From Ktedonobacter sp. SOSP1-85 (lineage in GTDB: Bacteria > Chloroflexota > Ktedonobacteria > Ktedonobacterales > Ktedonobacteraceae): a stretch of 64,000 nt of DNA. Of the stretch, positions 50,937-60,465 are shown one piece after another. Made by a program: the position numbers and the translations under genes. The stretch spans positions 310,001 through 374,000 of the forward strand of contig NZ_BNJI01000001.1 of assembly GCF_016587415.1 (NCBI RefSeq), written 5' to 3'. The notes under the pieces are model-generated. The model was not told where the DNA came from. It did no database searches and saw only the letters and a program-made list of their open reading frames with translations. The first letter of the stretch is position 1. Each line of letters opens with the position of its first letter.

Positions 50937-53760
50937 GTTTCCCTCCGGTCTCTTTTTGTGATACTGATACGCCCGCGGCTTCTTTAATGATCTGCTCTTG
51001 TTCGGCAGCATGGATGTCCCAGAAACCGGCAGCCGGGCTTGAGCGCTCGGGGCGCGCGATCACGCGTAGCGTGGCCTTGCCTCCCAACAACTGTTGTATA
51101 CGCGGAGCAATGTATTCCCAGGCCCCCATGTTGCGCGGTTCTTCTTGCACCCAGATGAACTCGCTGGCATTGGTATACCCCTCAAGGACTCGCTTCAATG
51201 AGCGCTTGGGGAAGGGATACAGCAGCTCTACACGCACAATCGCGGTGTCTTCATTATGCATACGACTCTCGTGTGAAAGCAAGTCAATCGCGATCTTGCC
51301 ACTACAGAAGACAACCCGGCGCACAGCTTTGGGATCCTGACTGGCGCGTGGATCATTGATGACCGATTGGAACGACCCCTCAACCAGGTCGCTTAAGCGC
51401 GATGAGGCAAGGGGATGACGCAAGAGACTCTTCGGCGTCATGATGATCAGCGGACGCGGATAGCTTGGGAGGAGATAGGCCTGCAAGCGTAAGAGGTGGA
51501 AGTACTGCGCCGCCGTCGAGCAATTGGCGATACGCCAGTTATCCTCGGCAGCCAGGTGCAGGTACCGCTCCAGGCGTGCGCTCGAGTGCTCTGGCCCATT
51601 TCCCTCATAGCCATGCGGCAAGAGCATCACCACGGAGGAGTCCTGGCGCCATTTCGCACGCCCCGAGGCCAGAAACTGATCTATAATGACCTGGGCAACA
51701 TTGGCGAAGTCGCCATACTGCGCCTCCCACAGGACCAGCGAATCGGGCGCCTGCACACTATACCCATACTCAAAGCCCAGGGGCGCGGTCTCGCTCAGAG
51801 GGCTATTATACACCGTAAACGAGGAGCGAGCCTCGGGAAATTTCTGTAGCGGAAGGAAGGTCATGTGGCCCTCCCTACTATGCAGGACGGCATGGCGATG
51901 ATTAAAGGTGCCACGCTCGCTGTCCTGGCCGGTCAGGCGAATCGGCGTTCCACTTGCCAGGATGGTCGCGAAGGCCAGCGCCTCGGCATGGCCCCAGTCG
52001 ATGCCACCTTCTGGTCCAAGCGCATTGGCACGGCGCTGCATCACGCGCTCCAGCTTAGGATGCGGATGAAAACTCTTTGGCCAGTTTAGGAGCTCCTCGT
52101 TATAGCGTTGCAGCACCTCAGCGGTAACGGGGGGGACCGAGAAATCGATGGGATAGTGGGCCATATCGCCTTGATCGACGACACGCTCAACTTTAATCGC
52201 CCCGCTATCGGCTTCGCGCTTCGCCTGCTCTAGCTCATGAATGGCCTCATCCCAAATCTGCTGCGCCTCATCCTGCGTCAGGATCTGGCGCTCGACCAGA
52301 CGTTGTGCAAACAGCTCGCGCGCAGTCGGATGACTGCGAATAATTTCATACATCTGTGGCTGGGTAAAGGCTGGCTCATCGCCCTCATTGTGTCCCCAAC
52401 GCCGATAGCCCACCAGGTCGACCAGCACATCCTTATGGAAGCGGTCGCGATAGGCGTGGGCAATGCGTACAGCAGTCAAGCAGGCATAGGGATCATCCGC
52501 GTTGACATGAATAATAGGGATGCCAAAGCCCTTGGCCACGTCACTGGCGAAATGAGTTGAGCGCGAGGAATCGGGATCGGTGGTAAAGCCAAGCTGGTTG
52601 TTCACAATGATATGGATCGAGCCACCAACCCAGTAGCCGCGCAGGTGCCACATATTTAGCGTCTCGGAGACCACGCCCTCTCCGGGGAAGGCCGCGTCAC
52701 CATGAATCTGAATGGCCAGCGTGTGGTCGACATCGAGCAGTGGTGAGCCAGAAACGGTGCGAATCTCTTGTGAGGCGCGTGCCATACCGCTTACCACCGG
52801 ATTGACGAATTCCAGGTGGCTAGGATTGGGAGCCAGGATGACCTTTAGATCAACTGATGCCCCTTCATCCAGGACGTGTTCCGCCCCCAGGTGATACTTC
52901 ACGTCACCCGTCCACCCATACCCAAAGCTATCGGTAAGGGGCGTACCTTCTTCGTGACGCGCATGGGTAAACTCGGAGAAGATGCTTGCATATGGCTTGT
53001 TAAGCACATGCGCCATCACGTTCAGGCGGCCACGGTGGGCCATCCCAATCATTACATTCTTGGTTTCGGAATCAATCGCGGCAGAGATAATCTCATCCAA
53101 CATCGGCACCAGGATATCGGTGCCCTCAATGGAGAAGCGTTTCTGTGCGGTAAATGCCTGGTGCAAGTAGCGCTCGAAGGCTTCTACCTGCGTCATCCGT
53201 TTGAGCAGCCTGCGCGCATCCGCGCCCGAGGGTTCGCGATGGTAGAGATGCAGGCCCACCGCATCGCGCAACCAGCCACGCTCGTCAGGGCTTTTTACCT
53301 GGTCGAACTCGTAACTAATTGATCCTGAATACATCGCCCGCAGAGCATTGATCGCCTCTAATGCATTGGCGGCTCCCTCCGCGGAGTGACCGCCAATGAT
53401 GTCTGGTGGCAATTGCGCCAGGTCATATTCGCTTAACCCATAGGTCTCGAGCATCAAAGCAGGATCTCCTGGCGGCTCATTCCCTAATGGGTCAAGGTGT
53501 GCCCCTAGATGCCCGCGCTCACGGATCGCGTGCGCCAGGTTATTGGCGGCCACAATATGAGCCACATTTCTGCCTTGATCTTGAGGAGCGGGAGCACGTG
53601 TTTCCACGGGTGCGGTCGTCACAGGCTGCTCAGTAGAAGACCAGGAATCAAAAATGGCCCGTGTGGCCTCATCTATTGCTGCTGGATTCTGTTGATAACG
53701 TTCATATAATTCAAGGACATATCCAGCATTTGGTCCAAAAAACGTTTCCAGGTCGTGCAT
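50926..53760 (-). CDS. sucA: 2-oxoglutarate dehydrogenase E1 component
   Basis: A 944-residue thiamine-diphosphate enzyme that decarboxylates 2-oxoglutarate in the TCA cycle. The opening [21 protein letters not shown] is the usual E1o N-terminus that contacts E2. Cofactor motifs include [40 protein letters not shown] and [11 protein letters not shown]. The C-terminal part has the transketolase-like pyrimidine domain ([20 protein letters not shown]). It is the first gene of the sucA-sucB operon. No E3 (lipoamide dehydrogenase) gene is in the window. Confidence 0.95.
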   Translation of the reverse strand: MHDLETFFGPNAGYVLELYERYQQNPAAIDEATRAIFDSWSSTEQPVTTAPVETRAPAPQDQGRNVAHIVAANNLAHAIRERGHLGAHLDPLGNEPPGDPALMLETYGLSEYDLAQLPPDIIGGHSAEGAANALEAINALRAMYSGSISYEFDQVKSPDERGWLRDAVGLHLYHREPSGADARRLLKRMTQVEAFERYLHQAFTAQKRFSIEGTDILVPMLDEIISAAIDSETKNVMIGMAHRGRLNVMAHVLNKPYASIFSEFTHARHEEGTPLTDSFGYGWTGDVKYHLGAEHVLDEGASVDLKVILAPNPSHLEFVNPVVSGMARASQEIRTVSGSPLLDVDHTLAIQIHGDAAFPGEGVVSETLNMWHLRGYWVGGSIHIIVNNQLGFTTDPDSSRSTHFASDVAKGFGIPIIHVNADDPYACLTAVRIAHAYRDRFHKDVLVDLVGYRRWGHNEGDEPAFTQPQMYEIIRSHPTARELFAQRLVERQILTQDEAQQIWDEAIHELEQAKREADSGAIKVERVVDQGDMAHYPIDFSVPPVTAEVLQRYNEELLNWPKSFHPHPKLERVMQRRANALGPEGGIDWGHAEALAFATILASGTPIRLTGQDSERGTFNHRHAVLHSREGHMTFLPLQKFPEARSSFTVYNSPLSETAPLGFEYGYSVQAPDSLVLWEAQYGDFANVAQVIIDQFLASGRAKWRQDSSVVMLLPHGYEGNGPEHSSARLERYLHLAAEDNWRIANCSTAAQYFHLLRLQAYLLPSYPRPLIIMTPKSLLRHPLASSRLSDLVEGSFQSVINDPRASQDPKAVRRVVFCSGKIAIDLLSHESRMHNEDTAIVRVELLYPFPKRSLKRVLEGYTNASEFIWVQEEPRNMGAWEYIAPRIQQLLGGKATLRVIARPERSSPAAGFWDIHAAEQEQIIKEAAGVSVSQKETGGKHVR

Positions 53761-54590
53761 GGAAGTTCCCTTTTCATTGACACAACGAACCAGGCTGCGT
53801 GCCTCTTTGTACTGCGTCTCGTCGTTGAGTGGGTTCCTTGTGTCTGAGTTTTCTGCTATTGTTTTTCTACCATCCCCTATGGTATCATAGCTTTACAATA
53901 CTTCAAAGTATTTGAGATTAGTTCTCCTTGTGCTATAGTCTGGTCTTAGTCTCGCAAAAATGGGATGACTAAAAACAGTAAAACCCCGAATATATCCGGG
54001 GCGAGTCGCCGCAACGAAGGAAAGTACGATGGCTCGTTACTCTTTCTACGAATGAGCACACCGCATCGTCACTTTTTCTCCCTATTTACTGGTAATAAGC
54101 CACTTTTCTGGCGGTATTCCTACCAGGATGACTCATGCAAGGGGATGTGCTACCCTCAAGTGGATATACTATCACTATTCTAGCTCCCCTTTTCGCATTC
54201 TCTTCCATTCTTCCACACTGGTTTTTAAGCACTTTTACAGCCCTCCAAATTGCCTATATGTTACACAAAATTCCATAGAATACAATGTTATTTGCCGTCA
54301 AAACTGCCGTCATTTTTCTACATTGCTTATCACGTCTATATTGTCTCTCCAAGCGGGTTTATTAAATCTGCCTTGTGCTTTATTGGTGTGAGATCTGGGC
54401 TCATCCGCGATTCACCCGACATTTTGGTGATGAGACTGAAAAGCATGGGCAGCCGGACAAACAAAGCCCAAAAGCTGCGTTCAACGAAGCAGAGGTCAGC
54501 CACAGTGAGGTTCATGCGGCATGTTTTAACATGCTTTGCTGCTCAGATATTCCTCTCATCACCAAACCTGATGGAGTTCCAAGATATGTG
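53761..54590. other. Long intergenic region, unexplained
   Basis: About 830 bases without a convincing gene, more AT-rich than the operon beside it. Items seen: a palindrome at 53897-53912 (AATACTT facing AAGTATT) upstream of sucA; a hairpin-like CCCCGAATATATCCGGGG at about 53984-54001 followed by a purine-rich GAAGGAAAGTACGATGG; and, from about 54380, a plus-strand frame whose translation (HPRFTRHFGDETEKHGQPDK) looks protein-like but matches nothing I know. It may contain decayed DNA or an RNA gene. Confidence 0.4.
53897..53912. promoter_or_regulatory. Palindrome upstream of sucA
   Basis: AATACTTCAAAGTATT is a 7-2-7 perfect palindrome about 137 bases upstream of the sucA start. It may be a repressor site for the operon; its distance also allows a role in an unseen upstream promoter. 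Confidence 0.3.
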
Positions 54591-55556
54591 TCAGTCTTCA
54601 GCTAAATGCTCTTCAGTTGGTGAGAGTACATCTTCCACGGGCTTAGAAGCTTGAAGCGGAGGAGTGCTAGACAAATCATACTCATCTGCATTGATTGTTC
54701 CATCAAGGTCGCAGATTTGTTGGATCACCGGAAAAAGAGTTTTTTGATAGATCATGGTCAACTGATTGAAAGAGCCGACTGTACCATTGAGTTGTCCGTA
54801 AAGTTTGCGCCATTGTATGATGAATGCCTTGAGTTGTTGTTGCAATGTATGGCTGTACTCAACGAGCGATTGGACATTGCGAGCTCGATTTTCCTGCTGC
54901 CAGCCATAAGCCATTGCTTTGAGCAAGGCTACGAGTGTGACTGGCGAGGCGAGGAGGACATGCTTCTGCATAGCCGTGTCTAGCAGAAGGGGATCGTGTT
55001 CTACAGCGGCTCTAAACATGCCTTCGTTGGGAATCAAAAGCACAACCCATTCGGGCGATGGCTCAAAGTGCCGCCAGTATTCTCTGTTTGCCAGTTGAGT
55101 CACATGACCTCTGACACGTATCGCATATTGCCGCATGTGCGTTGCTCGTGTTGCATCATCTAGACTTGCATGAGCCTGGATGTAGCTATCAATGGGAGAT
55201 TTAGCATCGACGACAATGGTGCGTCCATTCGAGAGCCTGACAAGCAAATCGGGCCGCTGGCCACCCTTTGCTCCAGATAAAGTGACTTGTGGCTCAAAAT
55301 CGCAGTAGGGAAGCATCCCTGCCAGTTCGACAATACGTCGTAACTGCATCTCTCCCCACTGGCCTTGAACATGTGTGGCAGTCAAAGCCCGGCGCATTGC
55401 CGTCGTTTCCTGTCGAGCTTCAGCAAGGGCCCGATGCATTGCCTCTATATCCTTTCGAGACTTAACGAGCGTGGTTTGCAAATAGATAAGGAATCCAATA
55501 ATAACTGCAAAGCAGATAAAAATAGCAGTAAAAAGAAAAATAGTACTGTTTTCCAT
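54591..55556 (-). CDS. rmuC: RmuC-family protein (membrane-anchored recombination/nuclease-like)
   Basis: A 321-residue protein with one N-terminal membrane helix (about 6-27), a short coiled coil (to about 60) and the RmuC core. The core has GQWGEMQLRRIVELAGM, RPDLLVRLSNGRTIVVDAKS and the LANREYWRHFEPSPEWVVLL segment, where D and K of VVDAKS resemble a PD-(D/E)xK nuclease site. RmuC limits inversions between short repeats and has been linked to defence against phage. It is shorter than typical members (about 450), mainly because the coiled coil is reduced. It is the first gene of the accessory region next to the restriction operon. Confidence 0.88.
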   Translation of the reverse strand: MENSTIFLFTAIFICFAVIIGFLIYLQTTLVKSRKDIEAMHRALAEARQETTAMRRALTATHVQGQWGEMQLRRIVELAGMLPYCDFEPQVTLSGAKGGQRPDLLVRLSNGRTIVVDAKSPIDSYIQAHASLDDATRATHMRQYAIRVRGHVTQLANREYWRHFEPSPEWVVLLIPNEGMFRAAVEHDPLLLDTAMQKHVLLASPVTLVALLKAMAYGWQQENRARNVQSLVEYSHTLQQQLKAFIIQWRKLYGQLNGTVGSFNQLTMIYQKTLFPVIQQICDLDGTINADEYDLSSTPPLQASKPVEDVLSPTEEHLAED

Positions 55557-55649
55557 AACCCCTTGCTCCTCCTCCTTCTCTTTTCATGAATGCGTCGCAC
55601 ATCCTGCCTACTGCTCATGGCTTGTTCCATGTAATTTGACTCATAACTT

Positions 55650-55782
55650 GGTTCTCCCGCAGGCTCGATGATGTGAGTAATCAAAAACCAGCGAGCGATG
55701 TGAGCAATGGGCTTCGTATGCAGAGCCATATCATTGCCATCATATCTGCGGTTCTCTGAATCATCGAGCCTGCGGGAGAACC
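55650..55782. mobile_element. MITE-like element with 23-bp perfect terminal inverted repeats
   Basis: Arms 55650-55672 and 55760-55782 are perfect inverted repeats beginning GGTTCTCCCGCAGGCTCG, around 87 bases of DNA that can itself form an inner hairpin (GCAATGGGCTT facing AGCCATATCATTGC). It encodes nothing. Size and layout fit a non-autonomous miniature element or a large cruciform. A target-site duplication is not obvious. Confidence 0.55.
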
Positions 55783-55853
55783 ATTTTATGGTCTTTCAGA
55801 CACAGGTTCAGGGATAGGGCAACCAAACCAATCTATCATCTTTAAACCTTTCT

Positions 55854-56507
55854 CTATGAGATGTGATATGGCCACCAGGAGTTAGCCCACTCTCTATTCT
55901 CTTGCATGATCTCCTTGTAGATTTCCACCCATCTATCTTCGTTGTCGCATAGCTGCATCGGCTGTTCGGCATTGATGCGTTCCCATATGGCTTCGCCCTC
56001 CTTTGACTCTTCAGGAGTGGCTGGACGAAAATTTGCTATTGCTTTGGCGGAGTTGCATTCTTTACAAAGCGCCTGGAGATTGCTGGGGTTGGATGAGGAA
56101 CCATTGATATGATCGATATCTGTGGCAGGCTTTCCACAGAGGCGACAGGTATGGTTGTCTCGTATAAAGATGGTCTCTCGTTGCTTAGGAGAGAGCTTGC
56201 GATCCTTTTCGGGATAGCCACCACCCAAGATCAATGCAATGCGTATCTCAATGGCTTGGCGTACCAGCGGATCGTTATAGCGACCATCTTTTATGGTCGC
56301 CCGCGCGTAGCGAATCGTGTTTGCCGTCTGCTTGCATTTCTCGCTGCAGAACAAGGCCCCGCGTAGTGCTTGTTGAAGCGGGAGTTGGGTATAGCAGTTC
56401 TGGCAATACCCAACCTCATACTCTGGCTCAACATCTTCGTTCCACGGGCCATTACCGTTTTCATCCCCGTATGCATACCAATGCTCTGTCGGGCTCATAT
56501 CACTCAT
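55854..56507 (-). CDS. HNH endonuclease-domain protein with extra zinc finger
   Basis: A 217-residue protein. An N-terminal zinc site (YCQNCYTQLP and FCSEKC, about 34-60) precedes a linker and the HNH domain (about 115-165): CRLCGKPATDIDHINGSSSN, then LQALCKECNSAKA. The histidine pair and asparagine of the beta-beta-alpha-metal motif are present. HNH proteins act in restriction, homing or phage packaging. Position between a MITE-like element and a type I restriction operon suggests a defence or mobile context, which is inference. Confidence 0.85.
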   Translation of the reverse strand: MSDMSPTEHWYAYGDENGNGPWNEDVEPEYEVGYCQNCYTQLPLQQALRGALFCSEKCKQTANTIRYARATIKDGRYNDPLVRQAIEIRIALILGGGYPEKDRKLSPKQRETIFIRDNHTCRLCGKPATDIDHINGSSSNPSNLQALCKECNSAKAIANFRPATPEESKEGEAIWERINAEQPMQLCDNEDRWVEIYKEIMQENREWANSWWPYHIS

Positions 56508-56537
56508 GTCGTTCTCTGCCTCTCTTTATCTCACTAC

Positions 56538-57251
56538 CTACACACAGTAGGCAGTGAGCACCTGACCGTAGACAGTAGTTTGATCGCCACCCAGAAGCAA
56601 ACACCGACCATGGATGTAACCGTTAGATGTCCAATAAGTAGGCCCAGTGGCCGGGGTAAGTTGCGCGTTTATCCCATCCTGCTGCACCTCATTGTAGGTT
56701 TGTTGTGCAATTTGTGGCGTTGCATATACCCAAATCCCCAAGTTACCAGGAGAACAGTAGCCAGTGCAACCCGAGTCATCTGTAAATGTGATCGAGCTGG
56801 TTGATGGATAAGTCGTCTGATACTGGTCTTGGCTCCAGCTCCAGATAGTTTGATTGCGCTGTACGAACTTTGGGTGAATCCCGGCATTATTTAAGTCGTG
56901 CAAGATATCATCAGCCGTATAATCGGTCTTGACAGTAGGAGTAGGGGTTATAGGGGGTTGCTGAGTAACTTGAGAAGGGGCTGTGGTTGCTACTGATGGA
57001 GGTACAGGTGCCGCTCCCTGAGGATAGTGCAACACTCCAGAGAAAGATGCAACCATAAATCCGATAGAACCGAGGATACAAAGGGATGCAATAGTAGCGT
57101 ATATCCAGAAACGCTGATGCTTCTTGCCTACCGAGTAGGGATCATAGGGGTTGTCGACCCATACAGCCGGTGGCGGCGGCGGAAGTGGTATTTGGTACGA
57201 CGTCTGCTCATGTCCTGGCGGTATGGGAGGTACTTCTTTCGTTGGGTCCAT
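56538..57251 (-). CDS. Pro-rich single-pass membrane protein of unknown function
   Basis: A 237-residue protein. A Pro-rich cytosolic N-terminus (about 1-45, PLPPPPPAVWVDNPYDPYSV) is followed by one membrane helix (about 48-70, FWIYATIASLCILGSIGFMV), a Pro/Thr linker and an outer domain of about 130 residues. The outer domain has paired cysteines (SGCTGYCSPG, and GRCLLLGG with a C-terminal YCV), so disulfides are likely. I do not recognise the domain. It starts 270 bases after the end of the restriction operon on the same strand, with no obvious coupling. Confidence 0.75.
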   Translation of the reverse strand: MDPTKEVPPIPPGHEQTSYQIPLPPPPPAVWVDNPYDPYSVGKKHQRFWIYATIASLCILGSIGFMVASFSGVLHYPQGAAPVPPSVATTAPSQVTQQPPITPTPTVKTDYTADDILHDLNNAGIHPKFVQRNQTIWSWSQDQYQTTYPSTSSITFTDDSGCTGYCSPGNLGIWVYATPQIAQQTYNEVQQDGINAQLTPATGPTYWTSNGYIHGRCLLLGGDQTTVYGQVLTAYCV

Positions 57252-57522
57252 AGCTCACACCTCGACACTCTAAAAAGGTGGCTCGCCATAGCGAAGCCTA
57301 TAAAAAAGATTGATGATAAAATCTCAAGCTTTTTGCACCAGGCTCTTCTTCACTATTTGCCCATGGAAGAAAGTTTCATAGGCTGCCTCATTGTCCGAGC
57401 GATGATTATTCTCCAGGTAGCGTCTAGATCGTCAGGCGTGGCTCTCCTCACACCCTAGATGAAGACTCATCTTGGAACTTCCCCTTACACTTATCATCTG
57501 CCGTTTACAAGCTCTTCCAGAC
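57252..57522. other. Intergenic region after hsdR, no gene seen
   Basis: About 270 bases between the hsdR stop and the membrane-protein start on the minus strand. Short frames have no domain. I see no clear terminator for the hsd operon here. Confidence 0.4.
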
Positions 57523-60465
57523 CTAGCTCGCTCTTTTACTATCGTAGTCCATCTTAAAGAGGGTATCACAGAGCCAGGTGTGAAAATCAGGATCATCTGT
57601 GAACTTACGATAAAGCTCTATATGATCCTCCATAATCTCCTGAAACTTGTTTACCATCTTTTTTTCGTGGGTGATGCGCGCGTTCTGCCGATCAGAACCA
57701 TTCTTGGCATTTTGATACTCCTGATCCTGGCTGATTTCATGCGGTATCTCCTCAAAGAGGAGCCGACGAATCCGGTCATCATCCGTCCAGTTGGTGCTAT
57801 AACGTTGATTAAATTCATTAAGAATGTTACTCAATATGTCTATCTCTGACTCATATTGCCCTACGCGTGTAATTGTAGGAGTTGGCTCCAGTTCACCTCC
57901 TCCTATTAATTGGATCCGTCGTACTGTATCTTGCTGCTCGACCCGGTAACTATCGATATCTACACTTTCAAGAACACCCTTTGCCAGGTCTTCATCCTGG
58001 GGCGCGGGCAGCTTGGGGAGGAGAAGCTTCAAAAGGGTTTTCAGGCTCTCCCAGTATGGATTACTGAAATCTTGAATGATCACTAGGAACTGGTACATAC
58101 GCACAAAGGACTTGGCTCTGGCCTTGAAATCAATCTGTTGGTCAGTATCAAGATCATTCTTGTACACTTCGGCACAGGCATCGAGAATGGGGTCCAGAGT
58201 ATCGCGGGCCGCGCCATTGATGAAGCGCTCCATTAAGTTTTCTACCTGTTCCCGCGTGTAGACCTGAAATGCATCCAGGGCATCTTGTAGATCATTCAAC
58301 CGGTTGAGGTCTGTCTCTTCACTCAAAATGGTTGTCTTATAATATAGCTCAAAGGCTTCGCGGATCTGGTCGGCCGTGTTGACAAAATCAAGCACAAAGG
58401 TGTCCTGCTTCCAGGGTTTATAGCAACGATTGAGGCGGGAGAGCGTCTGTACCGCCTTGACATCATCCAGCCGCTTGTCGACGTACATAGTGTGCAGGAG
58501 CGGCTGATCAAATCCAGTCTGAAACTTTTCCGCGACGATCAGGAAGCGATACTCATCCTTGTCAAATTCGTCGGGAATGCTGGCACTGGGGAAGCCATTC
58601 ATGCTCTCTTCGCTATAGGGCAGATCCCCGATTTTCTTCTCTCCGGTAAAAGCCACCAGGGCTTTGTAGGGGGCTTTGACCTCCCGCAGGTACTCATCAA
58701 AGGCCTGTTTATAGCGGATCGCGCTCACAATGGAGCTAGTTACGACCATAGCCTTGGCTTTGCCATCGATCTTGCGCCTGGCGACGACTTCGTCCTGGAA
58801 ATGGGTGATCATGACCCTGGTTTTCTGGGCGATGGCCTCGGGATGCTGCTCTACATATCTATGGAGCTTTTTCTGCGCCTGGCGCGTATCGAAGCGTGGA
58901 TCGTCTTCAATGGTTTTGTAGAGCTTATAGTAGCAGTTGTAGGTTGTGTAGTTTTGCAGCACATCGAGGATAAATTCTTCTTCGATGGCCTGCTTCATCG
59001 TATACTCATGATAGGGGTAAAACTTACCGTTCTCGGGATTACGCCGCCCAAAGGTTTCCAGGGTTTTCTTCTTGGGGGTCGCGGTGAAGGCGAAGTAGCT
59101 GGCGTTTGTCAGCAGCTTCTGCTCAGCGATGATGCGGTTAATTTTATCTTCAAGGCTCTCTTCATCCTCGGTATCCTCACCCTTGCCCAGAGCGACATTC
59201 ATCTTCGCCGCCGCCTGCCCGCTCTGGCTAGAGTGGGCTTCGTCGATGATAATGCCGAAGCGCTTATCGCCCATATCTTTGATGCCATTGATGATGAAGG
59301 GAAATTTCTGGATGGTGGTAATGATAATTTTCTTGCCATCGCGCAAGGCTTTGAGCAGTTGCTGGCTCCCCTCCGTAATGGCCTCGACAACACCCGCTAC
59401 ATTCGCGAACTGCTTGATGTTATCACGAATCTGCTTATCCAGTACACGGCGATCAGTGACGACAATGATCGAATCAAAGATGCGGTTCATACCCGTCTCC
59501 GCGTCGGTCAGCTCCACGAGCTGGTGCGCCAGCCAGGCGATAGAGTTGCTCTTCCCCGAGCCTGCCGAGTGTTGCACCAGGTAGCGACGCCCCGCACCAT
59601 GCTGCTGTGCATCGGCGAGCAGGCAACGTACCAGGTCTAGCTGGTGATGACGGGGGAAAATTACCTTTCGCTCAACCTTGCGCTGGCGTCCCGTATCCTG
59701 GGCAAACTTTTCGATGATCTGGCTCAGGCTCGTACGGGTGAGGATACGCTTCCAGAGATAGTCCGTCTTGATACCATCCTCATTGAGAGGATTCCCGGCC
59801 CCCTCGTCATGTCCCTGGTTAAAAGGGAGAAACTCAGTCTCGGGGCCACGCAGGTGAGTGGTCATGTATACCAGGTTATCATCCACGGCGAAGTGGATCA
59901 GGCAGCGCCCGAGCGCGAAGAGCGGCTCCCTGGGATCGCGGTCATTCTGGTACTGCCGGATGGCATCTTTAACGTTCTGCTTGGTTAGCTGATTCTTTAG
60001 CTCAAACGTGGCGACAGGCAGACCATTAATAAAGATGGCCATATCCAGGGCCAGCCGTCGCTGGTCACTGCTATAACGTAACTGGCGTGTGACCGAGAAG
60101 CGGTTCGCGGCATAGTCATTCTCGGCCTGGGGATTAAAGCGCGAGGCTGGCTGCTGATAATACAGCTTGAGCTCCTCGGCCCCCTCTTTGATCCCCTTAC
60201 GTAAGACATCTACGACGCCCCGGTCACGGATCTGCGCGGCGAGGCGCTCCTGCACCTTCGTCTCACATTTGGCCCCATGCCGCGCTCGCAACCTATCCAT
60301 AGCCAGCGGCTGCGTCGCCTGCAAAAAGGCAAAGAGCTGCTCTGTATCCAGGCAATAGGTGCGCTCATACTCCGTTGGACTCCCCTTCAGATACCCCGCC
60401 TCCTCCAATAAGCTCTGCTCGATAATGGCTTCCAGGCCTGTCTCCGAGGTATCGCTGAAGCTCAT
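57523..60465 (-). CDS. hsdR: Type I restriction enzyme R subunit
   Basis: A 980-residue motor/nuclease subunit. The N-terminal PD-(D/E)xK nuclease has LALDMAIFINGLPVATFELK with Asp141, Glu155 and Lys157. The SF2 helicase core has HSAGSGKS (301-306), DEAH in IIDEAHSSQ (408-411) and FTATPKKKT near 455, then the second RecA domain (FLIVAEKFQTGFDQPLLHTM). The C-terminal helical part should bind the HsdM/HsdS core. It translocates DNA and cuts far from an unmodified recognition site. The start overlaps the hsdS stop by four bases (ATGA). Confidence 0.95.
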   Translation of the reverse strand: MSFSDTSETGLEAIIEQSLLEEAGYLKGSPTEYERTYCLDTEQLFAFLQATQPLAMDRLRARHGAKCETKVQERLAAQIRDRGVVDVLRKGIKEGAEELKLYYQQPASRFNPQAENDYAANRFSVTRQLRYSSDQRRLALDMAIFINGLPVATFELKNQLTKQNVKDAIRQYQNDRDPREPLFALGRCLIHFAVDDNLVYMTTHLRGPETEFLPFNQGHDEGAGNPLNEDGIKTDYLWKRILTRTSLSQIIEKFAQDTGRQRKVERKVIFPRHHQLDLVRCLLADAQQHGAGRRYLVQHSAGSGKSNSIAWLAHQLVELTDAETGMNRIFDSIIVVTDRRVLDKQIRDNIKQFANVAGVVEAITEGSQQLLKALRDGKKIIITTIQKFPFIINGIKDMGDKRFGIIIDEAHSSQSGQAAAKMNVALGKGEDTEDEESLEDKINRIIAEQKLLTNASYFAFTATPKKKTLETFGRRNPENGKFYPYHEYTMKQAIEEEFILDVLQNYTTYNCYYKLYKTIEDDPRFDTRQAQKKLHRYVEQHPEAIAQKTRVMITHFQDEVVARRKIDGKAKAMVVTSSIVSAIRYKQAFDEYLREVKAPYKALVAFTGEKKIGDLPYSEESMNGFPSASIPDEFDKDEYRFLIVAEKFQTGFDQPLLHTMYVDKRLDDVKAVQTLSRLNRCYKPWKQDTFVLDFVNTADQIREAFELYYKTTILSEETDLNRLNDLQDALDAFQVYTREQVENLMERFINGAARDTLDPILDACAEVYKNDLDTDQQIDFKARAKSFVRMYQFLVIIQDFSNPYWESLKTLLKLLLPKLPAPQDEDLAKGVLESVDIDSYRVEQQDTVRRIQLIGGGELEPTPTITRVGQYESEIDILSNILNEFNQRYSTNWTDDDRIRRLLFEEIPHEISQDQEYQNAKNGSDRQNARITHEKKMVNKFQEIMEDHIELYRKFTDDPDFHTWLCDTLFKMDYDSKRAS

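Noticed and set aside
58492..59640. A 382-codon plus-strand frame opposite hsdR
   Set aside because: Antisense shadow of the helicase region; no motifs.
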